NCBI GenBank assembly: GCA_015056565.1
Contig: SVGB01000010.1
Coordinates: forward strand, 1 to 64,000
DNA: 64,000 nucleotides
DNA from: Butyrivibrio sp.
Lineage (GTDB): Bacteria > Bacillota > Clostridia > Lachnospirales > Lachnospiraceae
Reading direction: 5' to 3'
Each line of letters begins with the position of its first letter. Positions within the stretch are counted from its first letter, which is position 1. Positions 19,932-29,265 of this stretch are shown here, piece by piece. Under the pieces are notes generated by a model. The model worked only from the letters and a program-made list of their open reading frames with translations, was not told the origin of the DNA and searched no databases. Position numbers and translations under genes: made by a program.

Positions 19932-20084
19932 TGCTCTCCCCTCATGTAACAAGTGACAGGTGAATTACGTTCTTTGTAGATGTATTCATTATTATACAGA
20001 TACGTACAATTGTCATTGCGTGAAATCAACATTTGGACCAGTCATGATTTGCACATATGCCCATAAATTCACGCAAAATACACA

Positions 20085-20113
20085 TTGACAGGCCGCAGAT
20101 ATGTTACTATATT
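20085..20113 (+). promoter_or_regulatory. Sigma-A type promoter of the Hint/HD-GYP operon
   Basis: TTGACA, 17-nt spacer, TATATT; SD AAAGGA follows. Confidence 0.85.
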
Positions 20114-20150
20114 AATAACCTATTGTTTATTGACCAGAAAGGATAATCTT

Positions 20151-21200
20151 ATGCACAGATATTTTGACTGTATTGATGGCAATATGGATGTTCTTCTTTA
20201 TGACAATACCACTAAGAAGGTGCGGGATCTAAAGAGCGGCGATCTTGTATATTCCGTGCGTTATGACGGCGAGGATCTTAAGTATACCAAGGGTACTGTC
20301 CTTGAGATCAATAAAAAGAGAAGTAAGGCGGTAAAGATTCTTTTAACTGACGGACGAGCTTTAATCTGCAGTCCAGAGCATCAGTGGCTGACCTTGTCTG
20401 GCTGGCAGTTTTCAAACGACAAAGGTTCTATAAGAGAAAACGTGATCTTTCTTGAAGAAGGCCGAAAGATGTTTGGTTTTTCAAAGAGCATAGATGATAG
20501 GTACAGAGAGACAAGGCAGTATATGGCTGGCTATCTGATCAGTATGGAAGTATATGCAAGGAATCTCTCAAGCCTTAAAAGAGGCGAATATGCTGATTAC
20601 GTTTTAGAAAATGCGGCTGTTGCAAACCGTGTTTATCAGTATCTTACATATTTTGATGTAAACGCAACTATTTCAGATACTTTTGCCCACGACAAATACA
20701 CCAACGAGTATTTTAAGACCAAGAAAGTATCTGTACCCTACAAGGATCTTTTAAAGTTCTCAGAGAAATTCAAGAAGCACAAGGATGAGCCTGAATTTGT
20801 AAGAGGCTTTGTTGCTGCTGTCTACGACTCTGACACCACAGTTGATCCTAATTTAAAGACTATAACCAGCCCTAAAAAAGCTTATCTTGAGCTTCTGTCA
20901 CGGGGCATGGAACAATACGAATTTGAATATTCCTATAACAGTGAGCGCATGGAAGTGTCACTCATTGGTGGCGCTACAGAGCTTATCCGGTTTTACACCA
21001 TTTTCAATCCAGTAGCAAAAGGAAATGTTGAAAACTTAAGCATCAGAAACAGACGTCTCGACAACATAAGCGTTGAAAGCATTTCTGAAGTTAAAAGTGA
21101 TGACCTGTACGAAGTTACAACAACCACCAGGAACTTCATTGTTAACGGAATTGCCAGCCATGACTGCATAGCTGGCCCCATTGAAATGGAGAACCTATGA
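20151..21200 (+). CDS. Stand-alone Hint/intein-like protein with degenerate LAGLIDADG-like region
   Basis: N-terminal Cys block (MHRYFD|CIDGNMDVLLYDNTTKKVRDLKSGDLVYSV), block B-like TDGRALICSPEHQWLT, C-terminal block YEVTTTTRNFIVNGIASHD|C. Confidence 0.8.
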   Translation: MHRYFDCIDGNMDVLLYDNTTKKVRDLKSGDLVYSVRYDGEDLKYTKGTVLEINKKRSKAVKILLTDGRALICSPEHQWLTLSGWQFSNDKGSIRENVIFLEEGRKMFGFSKSIDDRYRETRQYMAGYLISMEVYARNLSSLKRGEYADYVLENAAVANRVYQYLTYFDVNATISDTFAHDKYTNEYFKTKKVSVPYKDLLKFSEKFKKHKDEPEFVRGFVAAVYDSDTTVDPNLKTITSPKKAYLELLSRGMEQYEFEYSYNSERMEVSLIGGATELIRFYTIFNPVAKGNVENLSIRNRRLDNISVESISEVKSDDLYEVTTTTRNFIVNGIASHDCIAGPIEMENL

Positions 21201-22210
21201 GATACGTAAGCAAGAATGACTTAAGGCCCGGAATGATCCTGGCCAGCAATATATATGACAATCACGAGCAGATCCTGCTTAAGGGCAATACCTCTCTAAC
21301 GCAGTCTTATATAGACAGGATCATCAAGCTTGGCTATGACGGCCTGTACATATTTGACGAAGGCGACGTGGTAAAGGCCAATCAGCTGATTTCAGATGAG
21401 ACCAGGATAGCTGCCATCAATAAGCTTAAAAAGCTTGATATTGATGCATGTCTTTTCCTTGCCAACAAGATCGTCAACGAGGTACAGGCTTCCGAGTCTC
21501 TCATCATAGAAACCATCAACCTTTGCAGCTATGACAACTACACTTACGTCCACAGTGTCAATGTTGATCTTTTGTCTGTTATCATTGGTATTGGCATGGG
21601 ACTGAAAAACGCTGAGCTGGAAAAGCTCTCCCAGGCAGCTCTTTTGCATGATATCGGTAAGTGCGATGTTCCAATTGAGATCCTCAACAAGCCAGCCAAG
21701 CTCACCAGGGAAGAATACGAAGAGATAAAAAGACATCCTGAATATGGCCTCAGGCGCCTTCGCGAAAAGGAAAAAGACGGCGATGAGATCCCTTCAGTAA
21801 TAAAGAGCGCAGTTTACTCTCACCATGAAAACTGGGACGGCTCCGGATATCCAAGAGGCATCACCGGAAGAAACATCCACAGATTTGCCAGGATCATCCA
21901 TGTGGCTGATGTCTATGATGCCCTTACAGGAAAGCGTTCCTACAAGGATGCCATGAATCCTGCAGATGCCATGGAGTACATGATGGCCAACAGCGGAATA
22001 ATGTTTGACATTGATGTGGTTAACGTATTTGTGCAGTACGTAGCGCCTTATCCTTTGGGCAGCAATGTACTTCTATCAACTGGTAAGCAGGGCGTTGTTT
22101 ACGAGAACAATGAGAAATACCTTTCAAGGCCCAAGGTTAAGCTTACAAATGGTAATATTATCGATCTTTATGAAAAACTTGATGTTACCATCATCAAGAT
22201 CCTGACCTGA
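21197..22210 (+). CDS. HD-GYP domain c-di-GMP phosphodiesterase family protein
   Basis: LLHDIGKCDVPIEILNKPAKLT and HHENWDGSGYPRGI...ARIIHVADVYDALTGKRSYK. Confidence 0.95.
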   Translation: MRYVSKNDLRPGMILASNIYDNHEQILLKGNTSLTQSYIDRIIKLGYDGLYIFDEGDVVKANQLISDETRIAAINKLKKLDIDACLFLANKIVNEVQASESLIIETINLCSYDNYTYVHSVNVDLLSVIIGIGMGLKNAELEKLSQAALLHDIGKCDVPIEILNKPAKLTREEYEEIKRHPEYGLRRLREKEKDGDEIPSVIKSAVYSHHENWDGSGYPRGITGRNIHRFARIIHVADVYDALTGKRSYKDAMNPADAMEYMMANSGIMFDIDVVNVFVQYVAPYPLGSNVLLSTGKQGVVYENNEKYLSRPKVKLTNGNIIDLYEKLDVTIIKILT

Positions 22211-22343
22211 AAACTGTTGTGCATATTAACTAAATTTTATAAAAATTTTATAATTGCTAATGGTCATTGTTGTAGAAAATTATGTATAAATATTGAACGC
22301 TATTGCATTCATATCGTTTCTCAAATATAATGCACTCTGGTTC

Positions 22344-22422
22344 GAATATTTGGCAAAGCAGGCGAAAGCCTGTGGCGCAAAGCTATAGGGACTTTAACAT
22401 GTCAGCCAGTTGCATTTTATTC
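22344..22422 (+). ncRNA. c-di-GMP-I (GEMM-I) riboswitch aptamer
   Basis: GGCAAAGCAGGCGAAAGCCTGTGGCGCAAAGCTATAGGGACTTTAACATGTCAGCCAGTTGC: GNRA (GAAA) loop, CGCAAAGCTATAGGG core and CAGCCAGTTGC, with GAATA/TATTC closing stem. Confidence 0.9.
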
Positions 22423-22431
22423 AGATTTAGA

Positions 22432-22460
22432 AGCATGGGACATGGTCCTGTGCTTTTTTA
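22432..22460 (+). terminator. Riboswitch expression-platform terminator
   Basis: AGCATGGGAC-ATG-GTCCTGTGCT followed by TTTTTTATT. Confidence 0.85.
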
Positions 22461-22507
22461 TTGTTTGTTTAGATTGCGGGAGGCAATCAGAAAGGTAGTG
22501 TTCTTTT

Positions 22508-24241
22508 ATGAATAAGAAAAGTAGAAACATGGTTCGCACAATTATACTTATTGCATCTGGACTTGCGCTTCTTATGGCCGCATGCGTTGGTCTTATCGGA
22601 TATAACCACATCCAGAGTGCATATCTCACATCATTTTCAGAAGGCCTGCATGCAGCAGCAACTCTCATTGAGGATGAGATCACACACCAGTACGAAGGTG
22701 ACTGGTCTTTATCTGAGGACGGAGAGCTTTTAAAGGGCGACGTTGCAATCCACGATGATTTCCAGAAACAGCTTGATGAGCTTCACAACAAGACTGGCAT
22801 GCACTACACAGTGTTTTATGGAAATACCCGTTACATCACTTCCCTTACAGATGCTGAAACTGGTCAGAGAATGGAAGGAACAAGGGCTTCAGAAGTTGTT
22901 TCAGATGAGGTACTTAAAAAAGGTAACGAGTACCTGGCCAAGAACTTTGAGATTGGTGGTCAGAAGTGGTATGCATACTATCTTCCACTTAAGAATTCAG
23001 ATGGCAAGACCGTTGGTATGATCTTTGCAGGCCGCGACACAGCAATTGTAGAAAGAAACATGAAAGCTGCTGCCCGCGCCATCGTTTTCACATTCCTTGG
23101 ATTCTTTTTATTTAACTTTGGTGTAGCAAGATTCCTTATCAGCACAACTTCCAAGGCAATCCGCGATATCGTAGGCGGTCTTCAGAGCCTTGAGGACGGT
23201 GAGCTTTCTTTCTATATTAACGACCGTACCTTTAACCGTAAGGACGAGCTTGGAATCATTGCTGCTAGTTCAGCCCAGGTACGTGACAAGCTTCAGGATG
23301 TAATAAGCGCAACCAAGAAGCTTTCAGAGGATGTTACTCAGTCAGGTATCAGCCTTGCTACTTCAGCTGAGACAGCATCAAGAGTTGCTGAGCAGGTTAC
23401 TGGTGCTGTAGAAGACATCAGCCGCGGCGCTGCTTCTCAGGCTGAAAGCGTAGAGACTTCAGTAGGTAACACCAATGAAATGGGTGACAGCATAGACGAC
23501 ATCACAGACAGAATTGAAGAGCTTTCAGCAGCAGCAAATGAGATGTTAACAGGCGCACAGAGAACAGTAGATACCCTTGGAAACCTTATGGACAAGAACG
23601 CTGACGTTATGACTTCCATGCAGGATGTAAATTCTCAGATTCGTCAGACCAATGACTCTGTAAAGAGCATTGCAGAAGCTTCAAACATGATCACAGAGAT
23701 CGCGCAGCAGACTCACCTTCTCTCCCTTAACGCTTCTATCGAAGCTGCAAGAGCAGGCGACTATGGAAAGGGCTTCTCAGTTGTTGCATCAGAAATAGGT
23801 GTTCTTGCTAATCAGTCAAAAGACGCAGCAGAGTCCATCAACAGGATCGTTGAGACCCTTGTAACTGAATCAAAGAAGAACGTAGAGATAATCGAGCAGC
23901 TCAGTGAAAGCGTTCAGGAGCAGAACTATCAGCTCACATCAACCAAGGACGATATGGACGTTGTAGTAGAAAACGTAAACAACGTAGAAAACTCAACCAA
24001 GCTTATCTCAGACAAGATCCATCTCCTTAACGAGCTCAAGGCAAGCTTCTCTGACATCATTTCAGAGCTTTCAGCCATCTCACAGCAGAACGCTGCTTCC
24101 TCTCAGGAGACCAACGCCTCCATGGAAGAGCTCAACGCTACATTCTCACTTATCAGCAATGCAGCCAACGAGCTCCGCGACATGGCAGAGACCCTGAACG
24201 AGAAGATGTCCTTCTTCACCCTTGAAGAGATTTCAGCTTAA
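22508..24241 (+). CDS. Methyl-accepting chemotaxis protein with a single Cache-like sensor
   Basis: TM-Cache-TM-HAMP; [35 protein letters not shown] signaling tip. Confidence 0.95.
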   Translation: MNKKSRNMVRTIILIASGLALLMAACVGLIGYNHIQSAYLTSFSEGLHAAATLIEDEITHQYEGDWSLSEDGELLKGDVAIHDDFQKQLDELHNKTGMHYTVFYGNTRYITSLTDAETGQRMEGTRASEVVSDEVLKKGNEYLAKNFEIGGQKWYAYYLPLKNSDGKTVGMIFAGRDTAIVERNMKAAARAIVFTFLGFFLFNFGVARFLISTTSKAIRDIVGGLQSLEDGELSFYINDRTFNRKDELGIIAASSAQVRDKLQDVISATKKLSEDVTQSGISLATSAETASRVAEQVTGAVEDISRGAASQAESVETSVGNTNEMGDSIDDITDRIEELSAAANEMLTGAQRTVDTLGNLMDKNADVMTSMQDVNSQIRQTNDSVKSIAEASNMITEIAQQTHLLSLNASIEAARAGDYGKGFSVVASEIGVLANQSKDAAESINRIVETLVTESKKNVEIIEQLSESVQEQNYQLTSTKDDMDVVVENVNNVENSTKLISDKIHLLNELKASFSDIISELSAISQQNAASSQETNASMEELNATFSLISNAANELRDMAETLNEKMSFFTLEEISA

Positions 24242-24315
24242 AAACAAGACACGGGGACGGTTCTACTGTCTCATTGCGCGCAATGAGACAGTAGAACCGT
24301 CCCCGTGTCTTGTTT
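24242..24315. repeat. REP-like perfect 74-nt palindrome, copy 2
   Basis: AAACAAGACACGGGGACGGTTCTACTGTCTCATTGCG and its exact reverse complement. Sits immediately after the MCP stop, between convergent genes. Confidence 0.95.
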
Positions 24316-24318
24316 AGC

Positions 24319-25290
24319 TTAGTTGTTGAATGTCAGGGAGTCGATGACTGCTGACAGAGCATCTGATACAGGGATGTCGATGGCGTCGTCGCCAGAGTTG
24401 TGGGCTGTCATTTCGAACATGAGATAGCCGTCCATGTAGTCTCTTGCAACTACGGTTTCTACAAGGCCTGAACCTTCTGTAGATGGAGCTGTCATTGCCC
24501 AGTAGCCGGTAACATCTTCGGCTCCAGGGAAAGGAGCTTCGGAGGTGGTTGCACCGTCGCCATAGGCTTTTGCCTTGTCAGCAACTGCAGTCTTGGCATC
24601 AGAGCCAACCTCGTAGCTGGCTGTGATCATGTTTGTTCCAGCACACTCTCCTGTGTAAACAAAGGTAGTTACAGAACCGCCTTGGTTTACTTCGATAACA
24701 GAAGGGTCGTACTTAACGCTCCAGCCATTGGCGTCTTCATAGACAAGGCTCTCGCCGGCAAAAGAATTAATGTAGTTCTGTGCACTGAAGTTGTCAGGGT
24801 CTACGTCAGGTACAGGAGCAAATGTGATGCTGATACCATTCTGGACTGTTCCGGTAACCCATCCATCTGAAACGGACTCCACTGTAAGAATGTCCTTGCT
24901 CTCTTCATCTGCGCCGCCCATGCTGAACACTACAGTTCCGTCGGTCTGCTCGCAGGCAAAAGGAAGTCCGATCCCGCTTACTCCGTCCTCTGTGTAACCT
25001 GAAGTCTCATCATAGAAAATGTAGAAGTAGGTGTGCTGGGAAGCCATCTCGCTTGTTGGGAAACTTGAGTACACACCTTTCTTAAAGTAAGGTGCCTTCA
25101 TTTCGTCCTGGCTGACTGCTGCATCCTGTGATGCTTCTGCAGGTGCTTCTGTAACAGCCTCAGCTCCAGGAACCTCTGCTCCTTCTGCAGGTGCTTCTTC
25201 CGCACTCTTTGAGCAACCTGCCAAAAGAACTGTTCCCATAGTTGCTGCTATGGCAACTGACATAAACCTTCTAAGTATCTGATTTTTCAT
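24319..25290 (-). CDS. Hypothetical lipoprotein
   Basis: Lipobox signal peptide VLLAGCSKS followed by an acidic/Ala-rich linker. Confidence 0.8.
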   Translation of the reverse strand: MKNQILRRFMSVAIAATMGTVLLAGCSKSAEEAPAEGAEVPGAEAVTEAPAEASQDAAVSQDEMKAPYFKKGVYSSFPTSEMASQHTYFYIFYDETSGYTEDGVSGIGLPFACEQTDGTVVFSMGGADEESKDILTVESVSDGWVTGTVQNGISITFAPVPDVDPDNFSAQNYINSFAGESLVYEDANGWSVKYDPSVIEVNQGGSVTTFVYTGECAGTNMITASYEVGSDAKTAVADKAKAYGDGATTSEAPFPGAEDVTGYWAMTAPSTEGSGLVETVVARDYMDGYLMFEMTAHNSGDDAIDIPVSDALSAVIDSLTFNN

Positions 25291-25302
25291 AATCTATTCC
25301 CT

Positions 25303-25340
25303 CCTCAAAAAAAGAGACTGCTTAACTATTAAGCAGCCTC
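25303..25340 (-). terminator. Terminator-like hairpin just upstream of the lipoprotein RBS
   Basis: Minus strand GGCTGCTTAA-TAG-TTAAGCAGTC followed by TCTTTTTTT then GAGGAGG. Confidence 0.7.
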
Positions 25341-25409
25341 CATTATGTTAGCACAAAAAATGTACCAATCGAAAACGTTTAAGTTATTTTAATAATGTTT
25401 TATCCTTTT

Positions 25410-26063
25410 TTAATCTTTCGCCTTTTTCCCGGTCTTGCAGATATCCTTAAGGCAGCAAGCCCCGCACTGAGGGCGTCTGGCGATGCAGACAGCTCTTCCA
25501 TGGTCTACAAATCTGTGACAGAGGTCATTGCCCTCCTCTGGTGGAACTATCTTCCATAGCTCTTTTTCAACCTTCCCAGGTTCCTTGATATCATCCACAA
25601 GACCAATGAGGTTGCAAAGCCTTATGCAGTGGGTATCGGTTACAATGGCGGGCTTTCCATAGACATCCCCAAGGACCAGGTTGGCACTCTTTCTGCCAAC
25701 ACCGGGGAGCTTTAGCAGCTCCTCCATGGTGTCAGGCACCATGTCGCCATACTCATTATGTATCACCTTCATGCAGGCTGAGATGTCTCTTGCTTTTGAA
25801 TTTCCAAGACCGCATGGCCGCACTATTTTCTCAATTTCCTCCACAGGAGCCTCAGAGAGAGCTTCAACTGTAGGGAACTTTTCATACAAAAGAGGTGTTA
25901 TCTCATCCACTCTCTTGTCTGTGCACTGGGCTGCAAGGCGGACACTGACCAGAAGCTGCCAGGCCTTGTCGTAAGCCAGGGTACAGTGGGACTGCGGATA
26001 TTCTTTTTTCAGGCGCTCTATGACTTCCAGCGCAAGTTTCTTTTTTGTCATGTTTTGCTCCAT
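25410..26063 (-). CDS. nth: Endonuclease III
   Basis: HhH region LLKLPGVGRKSANLVLGDVYGKPAIVTDTHCIRL and C-terminal 4Fe-4S Cys cluster. Confidence 0.95.
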   Translation of the reverse strand: MEQNMTKKKLALEVIERLKKEYPQSHCTLAYDKAWQLLVSVRLAAQCTDKRVDEITPLLYEKFPTVEALSEAPVEEIEKIVRPCGLGNSKARDISACMKVIHNEYGDMVPDTMEELLKLPGVGRKSANLVLGDVYGKPAIVTDTHCIRLCNLIGLVDDIKEPGKVEKELWKIVPPEEGNDLCHRFVDHGRAVCIARRPQCGACCLKDICKTGKKAKD

Positions 26064-28117
26064 CAAATATTTGCAGCAAGATCACCCTTGCACAGTATTG
26101 CCAGATGCTGGGTTGCCCTGCTCATGGCAGTGTACAGGCAGTGCCTTCCAAGCTCGTCGTCAGGGTAAGTTCTGCTATCTGCATCCGCAAGGATCACGTG
26201 ATCAAACTCAAGGCCCTTGGCATAGGGAAGCTCTAGCATAAATGCTCCTTCCTTGGGAAGTGCGTCAGTCCCGGAAACAATCTGTGGTGCATCTTCAGAA
26301 AGGGCAGCTACTATTTCCTCAAGGCTGCTGGGATCTCTTACAATAACTGCAGTAAGGCCGTCTTTTTTACCGTAGTTCTCAACCAGCTTTTTAAGCTCTG
26401 CATAGTACTCTTTATCTGATTTACAGCTCTTTACATAAACTTTTTCCCCAGGTCTTTTCACTGAAGAAACCTGCATCTTCTTTTTATCAGGAAGCAGTGC
26501 CGCAAACTTATCTGTGATCTCCGGAGAGCTTCTGTAGCTGGTCATAAGAGGCAGCATTACAAACTTCTTGCCTGCGTCCTCAGCCATCTGCTCGATCTCT
26601 TTAAACTTAACTGTTCCCTCCCTTATGGACTGGAACTCGTCTCCAAGGAGCATGAATCTTGCGTTGGGATAGAACTTTTCAAACACCATCATCTGAGCCC
26701 TGGTATAGTCCTGAACCTCATCCACCATGACGTAACGCATGTTCTTGTCGCACCTTCCGGTAAGCTCCATTCTGGCATATAGCCACTGGGCTGAAGTGAC
26801 TTTTTTCACCCCAAGTATCCTCTGAACGATGTGGGTGATATTGATAAAGCCGCAGTTTCTGATGGTTGAAAGAGCTCCGCCAAAGTCGTTTTCTATGCGG
26901 TTTTCTCTGGCGGTTTCAGATGAAGCTGTAGACTCTGATGATTCGTCAGTACCATCATCCATGTTTCGCATGTTGTTTTTTGCCCGCTGCTCAAGCTCAT
27001 CAGACGCTATCTGGATAAGCCTCATTCCAAAGGGGAACTTCTTGTACTTTCTTACAACTGACAGCACGTCTTCTTTTGTCAGCACTATCGTTTCTTTTTG
27101 TCTTATGTCAAAAAAGTCATCAGCTTCAGGCTCAAGATCTGGCAGGCAGACCTTGATGCACTCAAGAGTTTCTGCATCAGTATCGTCAAAGTCCATGATA
27201 CTTCCAGGCGCATTTGCAGCCTCTAAAAACTCACGCCAGGTAAGGGTCACAGGATTGGTCTCACCCATATCCGGAAGGACATTATCGATATATTCCCTGA
27301 ACACAGGATTAAGAGTTAAAAGGCAAACCTGATCCGGACGCAGAGTCTTTCTTTTCTGGTAAAAGAGATATGCTATGCGCTGCAAAAGTACTGACGTCTT
27401 GCCACTACCTGCGATTCCGTCAACTAAAAGCACAGGGACATCAGGGTATCGGATGACTGTGTTCTGCTCTTTCTGGATCGTCGCAGTAATAGCCTGCATC
27501 TTATCTGTATGAGTCTGAGAAAGAGACTTTATAAGCATCGGGTCCTCAATGGCAATCTGTGTGTCAAAGTAGGATATGAGCTTGTCCCTGTTAAGGTCAA
27601 ACTGGCGGCGCAGCTTAAGATCCACAGGAATCTCCCTGTCATCTACAGTATAGCTGGTGTGACCCATCTCCTGGTTGTAGTAAACTTCTGCAATAGGAGA
27701 CCTCCAGTCAACGATCAGCTGATTGGGGCCTTTTTCAGAAATTGCCGCACGGCCAATATAGTAGCTCTCAGGCTCCTCAGATGGATCAAACTGAAGACTG
27801 ATCTTGGCAAAGTATGGAGAATCAAGGAGCTTGTTAACTGTGTCAAGCTTTTTTGAAAGAGAGCTGCTCTCAACATTGTAGGTGTCAATATACCTGTTCC
27901 ACACCTCAATCTCTGTCAGGGTCTCCATGGTAGTCTCAATATCCGCATAGTCAAAACGGATATTGTCACGCATATCATTTTTATCAGCCACAGCCTTCTC
28001 ATTGAGGGCTGCGATCTGGCTTAAGATCTCTTCCTTCTTCTTAAGGAGTTTGTCGTAGGTTTCGGACAGATGTGATTGTTCTTTATCAAATATTTCTTTA
28101 TTCATAATGGTCACCAT
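26063..28117 (-). CDS. helD: HelD-like UvrD/Rep family helicase
   Basis: N-terminal coiled coil, Walker A GIAGSGKTSVLLQRIAYL, VDEVQDYT, MTSYRSS, C-terminal YTAMSRATQ. Confidence 0.85.
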   Translation of the reverse strand: MVTIMNKEIFDKEQSHLSETYDKLLKKKEEILSQIAALNEKAVADKNDMRDNIRFDYADIETTMETLTEIEVWNRYIDTYNVESSSLSKKLDTVNKLLDSPYFAKISLQFDPSEEPESYYIGRAAISEKGPNQLIVDWRSPIAEVYYNQEMGHTSYTVDDREIPVDLKLRRQFDLNRDKLISYFDTQIAIEDPMLIKSLSQTHTDKMQAITATIQKEQNTVIRYPDVPVLLVDGIAGSGKTSVLLQRIAYLFYQKRKTLRPDQVCLLTLNPVFREYIDNVLPDMGETNPVTLTWREFLEAANAPGSIMDFDDTDAETLECIKVCLPDLEPEADDFFDIRQKETIVLTKEDVLSVVRKYKKFPFGMRLIQIASDELEQRAKNNMRNMDDGTDESSESTASSETARENRIENDFGGALSTIRNCGFINITHIVQRILGVKKVTSAQWLYARMELTGRCDKNMRYVMVDEVQDYTRAQMMVFEKFYPNARFMLLGDEFQSIREGTVKFKEIEQMAEDAGKKFVMLPLMTSYRSSPEITDKFAALLPDKKKMQVSSVKRPGEKVYVKSCKSDKEYYAELKKLVENYGKKDGLTAVIVRDPSSLEEIVAALSEDAPQIVSGTDALPKEGAFMLELPYAKGLEFDHVILADADSRTYPDDELGRHCLYTAMSRATQHLAILCKGDLAANI

Positions 28118-28210
28118 TTACCCCTTCTGTATCTTTTCAGTATAACATATCCTTGCAAGGTACGTTTAGTGTATAATGCAGATAAGTATTTGCTATAGAA
28201 AGGCTTATTT

Positions 28211-28996
28211 ATGAGATTATTATTTTTCAGGCACGGAGATCCGGATTACGTTATAGACGGTCTCACTGATAAGGGAAAGCTAGAAGCAAAGCTCCTTGCA
28301 GACAGGATAAAGAGTTTTGGCATAGATGAAGTTTATCAGTCACCTTTAGGAAGGGCAAAAGACACTGCTTCCTATTCGTTAAAAGAGCTGTCTCTTCCTG
28401 TAACTACCTGCCAATGGCTCATGGAGTTCCCAGCTCTTTTTGATCCCAATTTGGCAGATGATGAAACCAGGAATGCATATAAGAGTGAGCTTAAAAAAGA
28501 TGAAGGTTCGGGAGCCTATGAAAAGCGTATTGTGTGGGATATGATGCCTTCATACTACATGAATCATCCAGAGCTCTTTGACAGAAATGCCTGGAGGGAT
28601 TCTGAGCTTGTTAAGGCCTCCAATGCCCTTTCTGCCTATGACAATGTGATCAAAAACTTTGATGGGCTTTTGGAAGATCATGGATACAAAAGAGATGGTG
28701 ATATTTACAGGGTTACAGAAGGTAATGATAAGACGATAGCTCTTTTCTGCCACTTCGGGATCACTTGCGTTATGCTAAGCCGCCTCTGGAATGTATCGCC
28801 CTTTATACCGCTGCAGTTTCTTGCAATGGCTCCCACCTCGGTAACCGAGGTTGTCACAGAGGAAAGGGAAAAAGGCATTGCGATCTTCAGGACTCTCAGG
28901 GTTGGGGACATAACCCACCTTACCATGGGAAATGAAGAGCCTTCCTTTTCAGCAAGATTTTGCGAGAAATTTGAGAATGACTGGGAGAGACACTGA
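28211..28996 (+). CDS. Histidine phosphatase (phosphoglycerate mutase-like) family protein
   Basis: RLLFFRHGDPDYVIDGLTDKG motif and downstream HFG. Confidence 0.85.
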   Translation: MRLLFFRHGDPDYVIDGLTDKGKLEAKLLADRIKSFGIDEVYQSPLGRAKDTASYSLKELSLPVTTCQWLMEFPALFDPNLADDETRNAYKSELKKDEGSGAYEKRIVWDMMPSYYMNHPELFDRNAWRDSELVKASNALSAYDNVIKNFDGLLEDHGYKRDGDIYRVTEGNDKTIALFCHFGITCVMLSRLWNVSPFIPLQFLAMAPTSVTEVVTEEREKGIAIFRTLRVGDITHLTMGNEEPSFSARFCEKFENDWERH

Positions 28997-29256
28997 TGGA
29001 AAAAGAAACTACCGGCGGCTGCAAGAGGTGCCTTCTGTTTGAAATGGCAGGCAAAGATGATGTTATCGCTCAGGTTGAAAAGACAAGAAAGCTTCTTAAT
29101 GACGATGAGCAGGCATCTGATGAAGAATATAAGAGACGCCTTGAGCTTTGCAAAGAATGCGACAAACTAATAGATGCAACCTGCCTTAAATGCGGATGCT
29201 ACGTTGAAATAAGGGCGCTGTCCATAGGAGCACACTGCCCTGGCAAAAAGTGGTAA
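28996..29256 (+). CDS. Small cysteine-rich protein (DUF6171-like)
   Basis: Cys pairs CKRC, CKEC, CLKCGCY; start overlaps the previous stop. Confidence 0.65.
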   Translation: MEKETTGGCKRCLLFEMAGKDDVIAQVEKTRKLLNDDEQASDEEYKRRLELCKECDKLIDATCLKCGCYVEIRALSIGAHCPGKKW

Positions 29257-29265
29257 AGATCAAAT

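Noticed and set aside
20151-22210. Hint ORF as an intein within the HD-GYP protein
   Set aside because: A TGA stop and a frame change separate the two; the HD-GYP has its own complete N-terminus.
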